In this document: in pieces, positions 1 through 8,476 of the stretch | How positions within the stretch are numbered: position 1 is the first letter of the stretch | How the letters are laid out: every line of letters starts with the position of its first letter | NCBI GenBank assembly: GCA_016871445.1 | Contig: VHDH01000007.1 | Span: forward strand, 1-64,000 | DNA from: Verrucomicrobiota bacterium | GTDB taxonomy: Bacteria; Verrucomicrobiota; Verrucomicrobiia; Limisphaerales; SXTU01 | Length of the DNA stretch: 64,000 nt | Reading direction: 5' to 3' | Notes under the pieces: generated by a model | Database searches by the model: none | What the model was told of the DNA's origin: nothing | The model's input: only the letters and a program-made list of their open reading frames with translations | Position numbers and translations under genes: made by a program

Positions 1-326
1 CCATGCTGGTGCTAAACAAAATAGATCGCGCCGAGCCAGATTTGGTCGCCCGCTGGCGAATGGCTCACCCGCGTGCTGTCGCTATTTCCGCCCGCACGGG
101 CGAGGGTTTCGATGCGTTGATGAGCGAACTGGGCACCGCGTTGCGGCCGGTAAGGGAGTTTCTCGAGTTAAGCATTCCGCATGCCCAAGCCGACGTGGTG
201 GCCAAGTTGCATGAAGTCGCACAGGTTGTGGAGCGCGATTACAGCGGCGAGGTCGCTCGCTTCAAGGCCCGCATCCCTCCGCACTTGCACGCAGAGTTCG
301 CGGAGTTTGTAGTTAAGGAACTATAG
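1..326 (+). CDS. hflX: GTPase HflX, C-terminal part (5' end outside window)
   Basis: Partial gene: the reading frame is open from the window edge and about 108 C-terminal residues are visible. The start of the fragment carries the NKID (G4, guanine specificity) motif and an SART segment like the G5 motif of TRAFAC GTPases. The rest, with a PHAQADVVAKLHE stretch and an R-A-R-I-P ending, matches the C-terminal domain of HflX rather than the KH domain of Era. HflX is a ribosome-binding GTPase that splits stalled or stressed 70S ribosomes in the cytoplasm. It lies about 100 bp upstream of radC on the same strand. Identification rests on motif recognition in a fragment. Confidence 0.8.
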   Translation, partial: MLVLNKIDRAEPDLVARWRMAHPRAVAISARTGEGFDALMSELGTALRPVREFLELSIPHAQADVVAKLHEVAQVVERDYSGEVARFKARIPPHLHAEFAEFVVKEL

Positions 327-427
327 GTGATGAAACGAATCCGGGTTATGAGTTGCGCGTTGCATGCTCGCCAAGGAGACGCGAGCCACCGCCGTCTGAC
401 CTGTACCCCACAGCACACAGCAGGCTC

Positions 428-1135
428 ATGAGCGGTCCGCGCATCAAAGACATTCCAGCACATGAGCGCCCGCGCGAGCGGTTAGCGGCAGAGGGAGCAG
501 AGGCGTTAGGCAACTCGGACCTGATCGCCATCCTGCTGCGTACGGGCTTGCAGGGAAAATCCGCGCTCGTCATCGGTCAGGAACTGTTGGCGAAGTTCCA
601 GACGCTCGACCACTTATCGCAGGCTTCGGTGTCGGAGTTATGCGCCGTCAAGGGCATTGGGCGCGACAAGGCAGTGACGCTTAAGGCCGCGTTCACACTC
701 GCGCGCCGCATGGCAAAGGAAATTAGAGCGGAACGGCCGCTGCTGGATTCACCGGAGCGAATTGCCGACTGGCTGCGCGAGGATTTCCGTGCAACGGGCG
801 TGGAGCGACTCGTCGTGCTGCTGCTTGACACACGGCGGCGGCTCATCCGTGTGGAGGAACTGGCGCACGGCACACTGGACGCCATCCACGTCCACGCCCG
901 CGAGGTCTTCAAGCACGCCATCGCTGCAAACGCCGCCATCATCGCACTCGCGCATAATCATCCCAGCGGCGACCCGACGCCCAGCGAGGCTGACATCAAA
1001 GTAACACGCGACCTCATCCGCGCCGGACAGTTGCTCAAGATCGAGGTGGTGGACCACGTAATCCTCGGCCGCCGCACGACGGAGCGGGAGCGGGATTACG
1101 CGTCGCTACGGGAGTTAGGGTACTTTTATTCGTGA
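428..1135 (+). CDS. radC: RadC family JAB-domain protein
   Basis: A 235-residue protein. The N-terminal third has a helix-hairpin-helix segment (AVKGIGRDKAVTLKAA), and the C-terminal part is a JAB/MPN domain with the metal-binding signature H-x-H-P-S-G-x7-D (HNHPSGDPTPSEAD, roughly residues 174-187). RadC was named for DNA repair, but its biochemical role is unsettled and a metalloprotease or nuclease function has been suggested. The open frame extends to 353, but the family begins with a sequence like MSGPRIKDIPAHERPRERL, so the ATG at 428 is preferred. It follows hflX on the same strand and may share its transcript. Confidence 0.93.
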   Translation: MSGPRIKDIPAHERPRERLAAEGAEALGNSDLIAILLRTGLQGKSALVIGQELLAKFQTLDHLSQASVSELCAVKGIGRDKAVTLKAAFTLARRMAKEIRAERPLLDSPERIADWLREDFRATGVERLVVLLLDTRRRLIRVEELAHGTLDAIHVHAREVFKHAIAANAAIIALAHNHPSGDPTPSEADIKVTRDLIRAGQLLKIEVVDHVILGRRTTERERDYASLRELGYFYS

Positions 1136-1218
1136 ATCAGAGTCCCTATTTCAAAATCAGAACCTAATCGCGGGCGCGGTCGGACCAGTTACTGATAAAT
1201 CAATACTTAACAAGTCAG

Positions 1219-2007
1219 ATGCTTCATCCCACCGCCATCATCGCTCCGAGCGCTCAACTCGCCCCCGACGTGAAGGTCGGCCCTCACGCCGTGATCGAGG
1301 ATTATGTCACGCTGGGCCCCGGCTGTGTCGTAGGGCCATTCGTCCATCTGCTCGGGCATACAACGTTCGGCGCACAGAATTGTATCCACGCTGGCGCAGT
1401 GATCGGTGACACGCCGCAAGACCTAAAGTATCAAGGAGAGCCAACGCGCCTGATCATCGGCAACAACAATGTCTTTCGCGAGCACGTCACCGTGCATCGT
1501 TCTAACAAGCTCGCGGAGGACACGATTATCGGCTCGCACAATTTTTTGATGGCCAACTCGCACGTCGGTCACAATGCACGGCTGGGGAATCACGTCATTC
1601 TCGCCAACGGCGCGCTGCTTGCGGGTCATGTCGAGGTTGGCGACCGCGCGTTCATCTCTGGCAACTGCCTCGTGCATCAGTTCACGCGTGTCGGCGCCCT
1701 GGCGCTGATGCAGGGCGGCGCAGCCATCAGCCAAGACTTGCCGCCGTTCTGCATCGCCACGGGTTACAACGGTATCTGCGGATTAAACACCATCGGCCTG
1801 CGCCGCAATGGCTTCTCATCCGAGCAGCGGTTGGAATTGCGCCATTTCTATCACCTGTTTTTTTTGAGCGACAGGCCATGGCGAGATGTGGTGGCCGAGG
1901 CGCAGACCACCGCCCACGGCGATGCGGCCATGCAAATGGTCAACTTCATTGCTGCTAGCAAGCGCGGCGTCTGCCGCCACGTCGGCAGTCGTAACGTGGA
2001 GGAGTAA
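1219..2007 (+). CDS. lpxA: Acyl-[ACP]--UDP-N-acetylglucosamine O-acyltransferase
   Basis: LpxA transfers a 3-hydroxyacyl chain from acyl carrier protein to UDP-GlcNAc, the first step of lipid A synthesis in the cytoplasm. The 262 residues match the usual family length (about 255-265). The N-terminal two thirds show left-handed beta-helix hexapeptide repeats (for example IIAPSA, VKVGPH, LGNHVI), and the catalytic His is expected in the NSHVGHNARLGN segment. The C-terminal helical part (LRRNGFSSEQ) is typical of LpxA rather than LpxD. Its presence implies a lipopolysaccharide-containing outer membrane. No other lipid A genes are adjacent. It converges on the gene at 2019 with an 11-bp gap. Confidence 0.95.
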   Translation: MLHPTAIIAPSAQLAPDVKVGPHAVIEDYVTLGPGCVVGPFVHLLGHTTFGAQNCIHAGAVIGDTPQDLKYQGEPTRLIIGNNNVFREHVTVHRSNKLAEDTIIGSHNFLMANSHVGHNARLGNHVILANGALLAGHVEVGDRAFISGNCLVHQFTRVGALALMQGGAAISQDLPPFCIATGYNGICGLNTIGLRRNGFSSEQRLELRHFYHLFFLSDRPWRDVVAEAQTTAHGDAAMQMVNFIAASKRGVCRHVGSRNVEE

Positions 2008-2018
2008 CCCAGGCTATC

Positions 2019-2948
2019 TCACTGCGGGCCTTTCACGCGAAACGTCGCCATCACCGGGCGGTGGTCTGACGCCTCGCGCCACCACGGCAAGGCAAGCACA
2101 CAGGTCTGTTCCGGCACAACGCAGTCGGCAAGGGAACGGCTGGCTAGCAAGTAATCGAAGCGGGAATAAGTATCCGAACGGTGATAGTGATATGTCCAAG
2201 TACCATTGGTTGGCGTGCGCTGGAGCGGAGCGTTGGGCGTTGAACGCACAGCCTCCTCAGGCCGTAAATCAACCAACGCGGTACGTCCGCGCCCGAGTAG
2301 CGACAAGACAGGCTTGGCGTCCCGAGTGTCATTAAAATCGCCGGCTACCAGCAGCGGCGAAATTGGGTCGATCTTTAGTCGCGCATCAATCTTCTCTCGC
2401 AGCACTAGTGCCTCTGCCGCTCGGAGTTCCGCCTCATCGGCTCCAGGCACGGTGCGCTTGGACTTTAGGTGCGCAACTAACAGGGTGAATTGAAACTCCG
2501 GCGTAACTTGGATATCCACCTCTGCGAAACCCCGGCTCACGCGGAACCGGCGGCCTTGTAGGAGAAAACTGTCCTCGACATGCGGTCGACGCGCGACGAG
2601 CGGGAAGCGGCTCAGGACGGCTACGTGTATGTTGGTGTCGTAGCCGCGCACGTGCTCCCAATGCGGATATTCAAAACCCGCGGCTTTTAGGTCGGCGCGG
2701 AGCTCGAGTAGTGCGTTGGTGCCGCCGACCTCCTGCAAAGCGAGCACATCCGCTCGCACCGCAACCAACGTATCGCGGATCCGCGCCTTGCCTTTAGCGG
2801 TCTTCGCAGTGCGACCAGGCACTGGGCCATCGAGGTAGTTCTCCAAGTTATAAGTCGCCACGCTAAACCGCTCTGTCGCCGAGCTGTTGGCAACCAGTTG
2901 CCAGACTAAGGCGAGCAGGAGCAACCGGCACAGGACTCGGGGAACCAT
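2019..2948 (-). CDS. Secreted endonuclease/exonuclease/phosphatase (EEP) family protein
   Basis: A 309-residue protein with an N-terminal signal peptide (hydrophobic LLLLALVWQL, followed by a likely cleavage after NSSA). The EEP fold motifs are in order: TYNLENYL near residue 33, the metal-ligand glutamate in LALQEVG near 70, AGDFNDT near 205, and the C-terminal SDHRPVMATF. This fold includes DNase I-like nucleases, sphingomyelinases and inositol phosphatases, and the sequence alone does not decide the substrate. Export suggests a periplasmic or extracellular nuclease or phosphatase role, as in phosphate scavenging (inference). Confidence 0.85.
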   Translation of the reverse strand: MVPRVLCRLLLLALVWQLVANSSATERFSVATYNLENYLDGPVPGRTAKTAKGKARIRDTLVAVRADVLALQEVGGTNALLELRADLKAAGFEYPHWEHVRGYDTNIHVAVLSRFPLVARRPHVEDSFLLQGRRFRVSRGFAEVDIQVTPEFQFTLLVAHLKSKRTVPGADEAELRAAEALVLREKIDARLKIDPISPLLVAGDFNDTRDAKPVLSLLGRGRTALVDLRPEEAVRSTPNAPLQRTPTNGTWTYHYHRSDTYSRFDYLLASRSLADCVVPEQTCVLALPWWREASDHRPVMATFRVKGPQ

Positions 2949-2990
2949 TCGTAAAAATTACCGTTTGCCCCGTGCCTTTCAACTCTGCGT

Positions 2991-4049
2991 TCAGGCCGGC
3001 TCTTGCTGGCTGATGCAGTGAAAGCTACCCAGGCCCCAGATTAGCTCGGTCGAGTCGATTCCCACGACGCGGTGTCGCGGAAACTCGCGCTGCAAAATTT
3101 CCAGCGCACGGCGATCGTTGGCATGGCGGTAGGTGGGCACGCAAACCAAGCCGCTGGCGATGTAAAAGTTCGCATAGCTCGCGGGCAGGCGCTGGCCGTC
3201 GTATTCGATCTTGCCGGGCATGGGCAGTGCGACCACGCGCAAAGGTTGGCCGGCTTGATCCTTCATTGTGCGGAGGCGCGCAAGGTTGTCCTGAAGCAAC
3301 ATGAAGTTCTCGTCCACTGGATCTTCTTCAACCACCGTAACCACGGTCGTGGGGCTTACGAAGCGCGAGAGATCATCAACATGTCCGTCGGTGTCGTCAC
3401 CCACGATACCGTCGCCAAGCCAGAGGATGTGTGTGACGCCGAGGAAGTCGCGAAGGTATTGCTCGATTTGGGCTTTGGTTAGGTGAGGGTTACGGTTGGG
3501 ATTAAGGAGGCAGGCCTCGGTGGTGAGCAATGTGCCGCACCCGTTCACCTCGATGGAGCCGCCTTCCATTACGATGCCGGGCGAGAAAAGAGGCACTCCG
3601 CGCAGTTTCGCTACGTGTTGCGGGATGGCATCGTCAAGGTCGTAGGGCGGGTACTTATTACCCCAAGCATTATACCCCCAGTCCACAATGGCGCGTTCTG
3701 GATGGCCAGCGCGCTCGCGCGTTAGAAAAACTGGCCCGTGATCGCGGCACCAAGGCTCGTAGGCCGGAAAGTGGTGGAAGTGGATGCGTTCAGACGTCAC
3801 CTTGCGCTTGGCCAGCAGGCCTCGCACCCAAGCTTCACTCTCGGCGTTCCAAACGTTGATATTTACGTCCTCAACTGAAACAAGGTGGCGGATGAACTCC
3901 GCGTAAACATCCGGCACCGGTTCGTATTTATCGGGGAAACTGATGCCCTCGGGGCGTGGCCAAGTGAGCCAGGTAGAAACATGCGGTGCCCATTCGGCGG
4001 GCATGCGGTAACCAAGGGAAGCGGGGCTGGAGGGAGTGTAGTGAGCCAT
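2991..4049 (-). CDS. aguA: Agmatine deiminase
   Basis: Converts agmatine to N-carbamoylputrescine and ammonia, a step of arginine-derived putrescine synthesis. The 352 residues fit the family. Visible signatures are TWLTWPRP at the N-terminus, CRDHGPVF near 105, TDGHVDDLSRF near 220 with the catalytic His and Asp region, and the C-terminal GSFHCISQQEP carrying the nucleophilic cysteine (GxxHCITQQ in most homologues). It belongs to the porphyromonas-type peptidylarginine deiminase superfamily, but the length and motif pattern favour agmatine deiminase. No N-carbamoylputrescine amidase gene is adjacent. Confidence 0.93.
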   Translation of the reverse strand: MAHYTPSSPASLGYRMPAEWAPHVSTWLTWPRPEGISFPDKYEPVPDVYAEFIRHLVSVEDVNINVWNAESEAWVRGLLAKRKVTSERIHFHHFPAYEPWCRDHGPVFLTRERAGHPERAIVDWGYNAWGNKYPPYDLDDAIPQHVAKLRGVPLFSPGIVMEGGSIEVNGCGTLLTTEACLLNPNRNPHLTKAQIEQYLRDFLGVTHILWLGDGIVGDDTDGHVDDLSRFVSPTTVVTVVEEDPVDENFMLLQDNLARLRTMKDQAGQPLRVVALPMPGKIEYDGQRLPASYANFYIASGLVCVPTYRHANDRRALEILQREFPRHRVVGIDSTELIWGLGSFHCISQQEPA

Positions 4050-4332
4050 TGTGCAGGCAGGCTGAGCTAGAGGGCAACTCCGGCAACTATGCCGTTGAAT
4101 TCATACTATGCAGATCGCCATCCGGCTCAAGTTCCCGGAGAAAACGACGCCTAAGGAAGCCATAAACGCGTGGTGACGGAAAACATTATGGTTTGGCTGC
4201 GGGGAGCGGATTGGTGGCCGCTTCGAAGTCTGTCAATCCTCTGCTAAAAAATTGTTCCCAAAAAGATTGGCCATCATACCACTCGAGTGGAAGCGAATCA
4301 TTTGGCCAAAAGCGGGCATATGCGGGCGTGAT

Positions 4333-5142
4333 TTACTTAACCGGCGTCACAGTCAGGTCATCGAATTGAATCGGCGTGCCAGAAAATGGCAGGCCCCAGA
4401 TAGACGGCCGGCCGGGCGTAGGCTCTGTGGTCTCAAGAAAGCCGATGGACCACGCGGTTGGCTCGGGAGTGCCCTCGGCCCAAACCCGTCCCTCGACGAG
4501 CCACTCACCCGCCTTGCCCGCTGGGCGAACTTGAAACTTAAGCGTCGCCCACTTGCCACTCTGCCAATCGAAGGGCGCGGTGGCTTTCACGTCCTCGCCC
4601 TTGATGATTTCCAGTGCTTTCTTCGCGGGCGTGACCTGCAATTTGTAGCCGCCTACACCGTTGAGGCCCACAGCCAGCACCGGCAAGCGCCGGCCCTTGC
4701 CTGTGCCTAGGATGCGCGCCTGAACGCAGAAGCCGGCCTTTTCCGACGGGCCGAACAGCACGCCGAACGTCTCCAATGGGTCGCCGGGCAGTTCTAATAG
4801 CTTGCCGCTGCCCACCTGCTTCACCCCGAATCCGCCATCTAACACCAGCATTCCGTCGGGCACTTTATCCAGTTCGGCCTTCTCGAAATCTTGCGCGTAA
4901 ACTGGTTGGACAGCCGGTGCGGCCGCCTTGCTGCCGCCGGCCTGCGTGAGTTTATCTTTTTCCAAGTTCGCGCTGATCCAAGTCCGCATGGTTGAACTGC
5001 CCTTGCCATAGCCACCGGGCAGATCCACGTAATCGCGCGTTTGTAAGTGCGGGGGTTGGCCCCAGTGCTCCGGAAAACTTTTCTTCTCGGCCGCGTTGGC
5101 GAATACGGTTCCGGCAAGCAGGATGAGGAAGGCAAATTTCAT
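4333..5142 (-). CDS. Secreted LamG/DUF1080-like protein of unknown function
   Basis: About 269 residues from the ATG at 5142, chosen because it places a clean signal peptide (MKFAFLILLAGTVFANA) at the N-terminus. The upstream in-frame ATG at 5181 would add 13 residues ahead of the signal. The mature protein has segments such as DFEKAELDKVPDGMLVLDGG and a C-terminal FSGTPIQFDDLTVTP, the pattern of a jelly-roll concanavalin-like domain seen in the DUF1080/3-keto-disaccharide hydrolase group. No catalytic residues can be assigned. It sits between aguA and a Tat-exported oxidoreductase, which suits a periplasmic carbohydrate role (inference). Confidence 0.6.
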   Translation of the reverse strand: MKFAFLILLAGTVFANAAEKKSFPEHWGQPPHLQTRDYVDLPGGYGKGSSTMRTWISANLEKDKLTQAGGSKAAAPAVQPVYAQDFEKAELDKVPDGMLVLDGGFGVKQVGSGKLLELPGDPLETFGVLFGPSEKAGFCVQARILGTGKGRRLPVLAVGLNGVGGYKLQVTPAKKALEIIKGEDVKATAPFDWQSGKWATLKFQVRPAGKAGEWLVEGRVWAEGTPEPTAWSIGFLETTEPTPGRPSIWGLPFSGTPIQFDDLTVTPVK

Positions 5143-5359
5143 ACGTGCCCTTACTATTGATAGCCGGCTAATCGGGCGCAATCATGGAAACGTCCCGCCA
5201 TTGCCTGCCCGTTCCCGCCCCGCGGAAAAATCCTTACAAAGGTGAGTAATTTGTGACTCCCGTTGAACTCGGAGTTCGTGCGAACGTTTTTTGGGGCGAC
5301 AATGTCCAACCCCGGCTGTGGCGCAGACGAGATGGATGCGGCCGGACCTTCCGGCGAAC

Positions 5360-6721
5360 TCAGACTTGGAACCACTCCTTCGCGAAGACGATGCGGGTCT
5401 TTTTCGCCACCGCCTCGCTGGCCTTGATGACGCTGACCGTGGCCTCAAAGCCGTCTTGTGCGCTGGCTGCGGGCTGGCGGGGCACAGTGGCGAGATGCTT
5501 CACTAGCGCGACTTTGTCGGCGTCGCCGAAAGTGGCCTTGAAATCCTCCACCGCGCCGCTGACTTCGTTGACGTTCGTAAGGAAGTTCTCCATCGCGGCC
5601 TGCAAAGAGGTGGTCATGGCCGGAGTGTTATCCTCCACCTGCTCGCCCTGTGCGGCGAGCTTGGTGGCATTAGCCACCAACGCGATGCCGGTTTCTTTAT
5701 GGAAATTGTCCTTGCGCGCGTAAACTTCCCAGCCCAACAGCGGCGCGTCGGACTCCTTGAACATCCACGCCTTGCCGCCCCGCATCATCACGGCGGCATC
5801 GGTGCCGTAAATCATCTCGTAGTCAGAGTCGAACGAGTTTGCCAGTGAGGCGTCATAAATGAAGTTCACGCCCTGCGGATAGTCGAAGACACACTGCGCG
5901 GTATCCGCCACCGTGCGGCCATCAGCCCATTGAAGTACGCCGCCAAAGCCAGTGACAGCCGTGGGCAGGTCTTTGAGGAACCATGAGTTATTGTCAACTT
6001 GGTGTATGCCAATTTCACCGACCAACCCCGCGCTCTGCTCCGCGCGCAAGTGCCAATTGATTTCGCGCTCCCGGTCGGCATTCGGCGAGGCCTTGCGCCA
6101 GCTCTGCTTCTTGTGCCACTGCGCGCGGGCGAAAAGGTTTTTGCCCAGCGCCCCGCTGCGGACGAATTGAAGGAGAAAATGTCGCTGTGCATCCGAGCGA
6201 AGCTGAAGGCCGGCTTGAAAGACGGAGGTCGGCGTGTTCTTGGCCGCCTGTGCGATGGCGCGCGCGTCCTCGACCGTGTGCGCGAGCGGAGCTTCGCAAT
6301 AGACATGCTTGCCCGCTGCGAGCGCCTCAATGACCAGCGGTCTGTGCTGGTGCGTGGGCGTCGCAATAACCACGGCCTGCACGTCCTTGTTCGCAAGCAC
6401 CTTTTTATAATCACTTTCCTGCGCCGCACCGGGAGCGTTCTCTGCCGAGCGGCGCACCATCGCAGCGTAGGTGTCGCAGATGGCTACAAGCTTCGCCTCT
6501 TTGGTGCGCGCGAGGACGTTGACGATTTCACGACCCCACGGCCCAAGACCAATTACCGCGACATTCACACTGTAGGCAGCCTTCTTCTCGGCGGGCGCGG
6601 GGGCCTGCGCGCGCAGTTCTACGGCGCCAAGCCCGGCCACCAGAGCAGCAAAGGAGCCGCGCTGTACAAACGCGCGGCGGTTTATGTCGTTGGCGTCGGT
6701 GAAAGTTTCAGACTGATTCAT
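5360..6721 (-). CDS. Tat-exported Gfo/Idh/MocA family oxidoreductase
   Basis: A 453-residue protein. The ATG at 6721 is preferred because it leaves a normal twin-arginine signal (NRRAFVQRGSFAALVAGL, ending in RAQA). A Rossmann domain follows with a VAVIGLGPWGREIVNVLART nucleotide-binding loop near residue 50, and the EAPLAHTVEDA segment near 150 is the E-K/x-P motif of the family, here E-A-P rather than E-K-P. The GEIGIHQVDNNSWFL stretch carries the conserved His. Exported members of this family are abundant in Planctomycetes and Verrucomicrobia and act on sugars or glycosides using tightly bound NAD. The missing Lys of the EKP motif is a real deviation. Substrate unknown. Confidence 0.88.
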   Translation of the reverse strand: MNQSETFTDANDINRRAFVQRGSFAALVAGLGAVELRAQAPAPAEKKAAYSVNVAVIGLGPWGREIVNVLARTKEAKLVAICDTYAAMVRRSAENAPGAAQESDYKKVLANKDVQAVVIATPTHQHRPLVIEALAAGKHVYCEAPLAHTVEDARAIAQAAKNTPTSVFQAGLQLRSDAQRHFLLQFVRSGALGKNLFARAQWHKKQSWRKASPNADREREINWHLRAEQSAGLVGEIGIHQVDNNSWFLKDLPTAVTGFGGVLQWADGRTVADTAQCVFDYPQGVNFIYDASLANSFDSDYEMIYGTDAAVMMRGGKAWMFKESDAPLLGWEVYARKDNFHKETGIALVANATKLAAQGEQVEDNTPAMTTSLQAAMENFLTNVNEVSGAVEDFKATFGDADKVALVKHLATVPRQPAASAQDGFEATVSVIKASEAVAKKTRIVFAKEWFQV

Positions 6722-6797
6722 AAGCGATATGATGGCGAGGTTTTGCCCGAAGGCAACGCTCGACAATAATTAGACGTCGGGGTTACAGGCCGAATGC

Positions 6798-7559
6798 CTA
6801 ACGAGGCGGGCGTAGCGTGGGCACAGAGGTCAGCTGTTTGAAGCCCTGCCCGCTTAGCCATTGGTCTGTCGGGGCGAGGATGCGCACGGGGCGCGTGGTG
6901 AACGGATCGCGGTAACTTAGTTCTACGGCGCGCAACGCGAGCGGTGGACGCAGGCGCGGTGACGTTTGGGCAGAGGGGCCGTAGAGGGGGTCGCCAAGGA
7001 TGGCGTGGCCGGAGGCGAGGAGGTGAACGCGAATTTGGTGCTGCCGGCCGGTAGTAGGGTGCGCTTCCACGAGCGCGAGGCGGTCCTTGATTTGCAAGAC
7101 GTGAAAGTGGGTCTTGCAATCTTTACCATCGCGCGGATCTACGCGGATGCGACCGTTAACGTGAGGATCAGGGCCGAGGCGGTCTGTACGGGTCCATTGA
7201 GTGTCACGCGGCACGCCATGAACGATGGCGAGGTAACGCTTTACCATGCGCCGCGTTTCGAACAGCCCGCCGAGGGTTTCCACCGCGCCGAAGCTTTTAC
7301 CCCACAGCATTACACCAGTGGTTTCCGCATCAAGGCGGTGGATGAAACGAAGGAACTTTAGGTTGCGTGAGCGCGCCCAAAAATGTCCGGCGGCGATGGA
7401 GGATTGGATAGCAGTCTGAAGGTTTCGGTTAGTGCGTTGCCAAGAGTGAGGCACGAGCATCCAACCCGCTGGCTTGTCAATAGCGATGACCGAGCGGTCC
7501 TCAAAAAGAATAGGAATTGGCTCGGCTTCGGGCAGGGCGATGTAAGCAGACTTTGGCAT
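6798..7559 (-). CDS. RluA-type RNA pseudouridine synthase
   Basis: A 253-residue single-domain enzyme that would isomerise uridine in rRNA or tRNA. The catalytic signature HRLDAETTGVMLWGKS (conserved HRLDxxTSG) is near residue 93, and TGRQHQIRVHLLASGHAILGDPLY near 170 is the second family block. There is no S4 domain, so it resembles the RluA/TruC-like short forms rather than RluD. Target position cannot be assigned. Upstream on this strand there is about 360 bp without a recognisable gene. Confidence 0.9.
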   Translation of the reverse strand: MPKSAYIALPEAEPIPILFEDRSVIAIDKPAGWMLVPHSWQRTNRNLQTAIQSSIAAGHFWARSRNLKFLRFIHRLDAETTGVMLWGKSFGAVETLGGLFETRRMVKRYLAIVHGVPRDTQWTRTDRLGPDPHVNGRIRVDPRDGKDCKTHFHVLQIKDRLALVEAHPTTGRQHQIRVHLLASGHAILGDPLYGPSAQTSPRLRPPLALRAVELSYRDPFTTRPVRILAPTDQWLSGQGFKQLTSVPTLRPPR

Positions 7560-7923
7560 GGCGCGGCGAGCGGCGGAGGCTGGGACCGATCAGTGCACCT
7601 TGGCGAGTTGGATTTAGAGGTTGTCGAGTCGGGTACGGATTGCGTCCATCAGCTAAACCAATCCCGGCAAGAATCACTGGGCAAGCATTCGCATGCTGTT
7701 CATGCAGCAGCTGAGAAACCGATGAGCTTTGGGGCGGCTAAAAGTAAGTTCGGGGGCTGCGATGACCACTAAAAACCGATGGTCGGATGCTTGATCGAGA
7801 CATTTACCGCCGTCATTCCCCACTTGTGTTAAACAGTTGCCGAGAGGCAAGTGAACTACGATTAGACCATTATCTAAAGAGGCTTGAGGTTCCGATGCCC
7901 AAGTTCTCGCAATGACTTACCAG
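7560..7923. other. Intergenic stretch without a recognisable gene
   Basis: This 364-bp stretch separates the minus-strand pseudouridine synthase from the minus-strand pilin gene. Short open frames cross it, but none has a plausible product, and no tRNA, strong inverted repeat or T-rich terminator stands out. It should contain the promoter of the pseudouridine synthase gene, but no convincing -35/-10 pair is identifiable by eye. Confidence 0.4.
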
Positions 7924-8271
7924 TTACAAGGTGTGACCGTCGGCCGCCTTGGAGCAAGTTGGCGAGGCAGACACAGTGGTGGTGGAATAAGTGCCGCCCG
8001 CCGGGCACTGAGGCAGTAACGAGCCTTTCAGGTATTCCGCCGCGTTCGCTGTCGTCACAGCGTCAGTGGCGGATTTTTTATTTTCGAGAGCCCACTGCTG
8101 CACTGCGCCGTCAATCTGCTTGAGATTTGCAATGCACGCATTCTTCTGGGCCGTGGCGCGCGCTTTGACAAAGTTCGGAATGGCGATGGCGGCAAGCAGG
8201 CCAATGATGGCGACCACAATCATGATTTCCACCAAGGTGAATCCGCCTCTTCGAGAATTGGTGATTTTCAT
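7924..8271 (-). CDS. Type IV pilin-like / type II secretion pseudopilin
   Basis: A 115-residue protein from the ATG at 8271 (the open frame continues upstream to 8337). The start is chosen because it yields a short basic leader, KITNSRRGG, directly before the prepilin peptidase site G/F and the N-methylated helix FTLVEIMIVVAIIGLLAAIA. Glu5 of the mature protein, needed for assembly, is present. The globular part is short, with two cysteines (residues around LPQCPAG and SPTCSKA) that could form the C-terminal D-region disulfide of pilins. It may build a type IV pilus or a type II secretion pseudopilus; no assembly genes are adjacent. Confidence 0.88.
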   Translation of the reverse strand: MKITNSRRGGFTLVEIMIVVAIIGLLAAIAIPNFVKARATAQKNACIANLKQIDGAVQQWALENKKSATDAVTTANAAEYLKGSLLPQCPAGGTYSTTTVSASPTCSKAADGHTL

Positions 8272-8476
8272 TTTAAATGTTTCATCATCCCAAGCGTGCA
8301 ACCAGCAGCGGATGAGGAGGTTAATATCGATAAACAATGCCTACTGACCACTTTATACTAATAAGCAGATACTGCGGCAAATGGTTGCTATTGTCAACGA
8401 CGGGAGCGGGGTCGAGCCGCAGGCCGGCGGGCCATATCCTTTGACTTGGTTGGGTACGCGACCTATTTTAATTTTG

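Noticed and set aside
4108-4176. A 22-codon plus-strand open frame between aguA and the LamG-like gene
   Set aside because: No ribosome-binding site, no similarity and no surrounding gene structure; expected by chance in a 283-bp gap.
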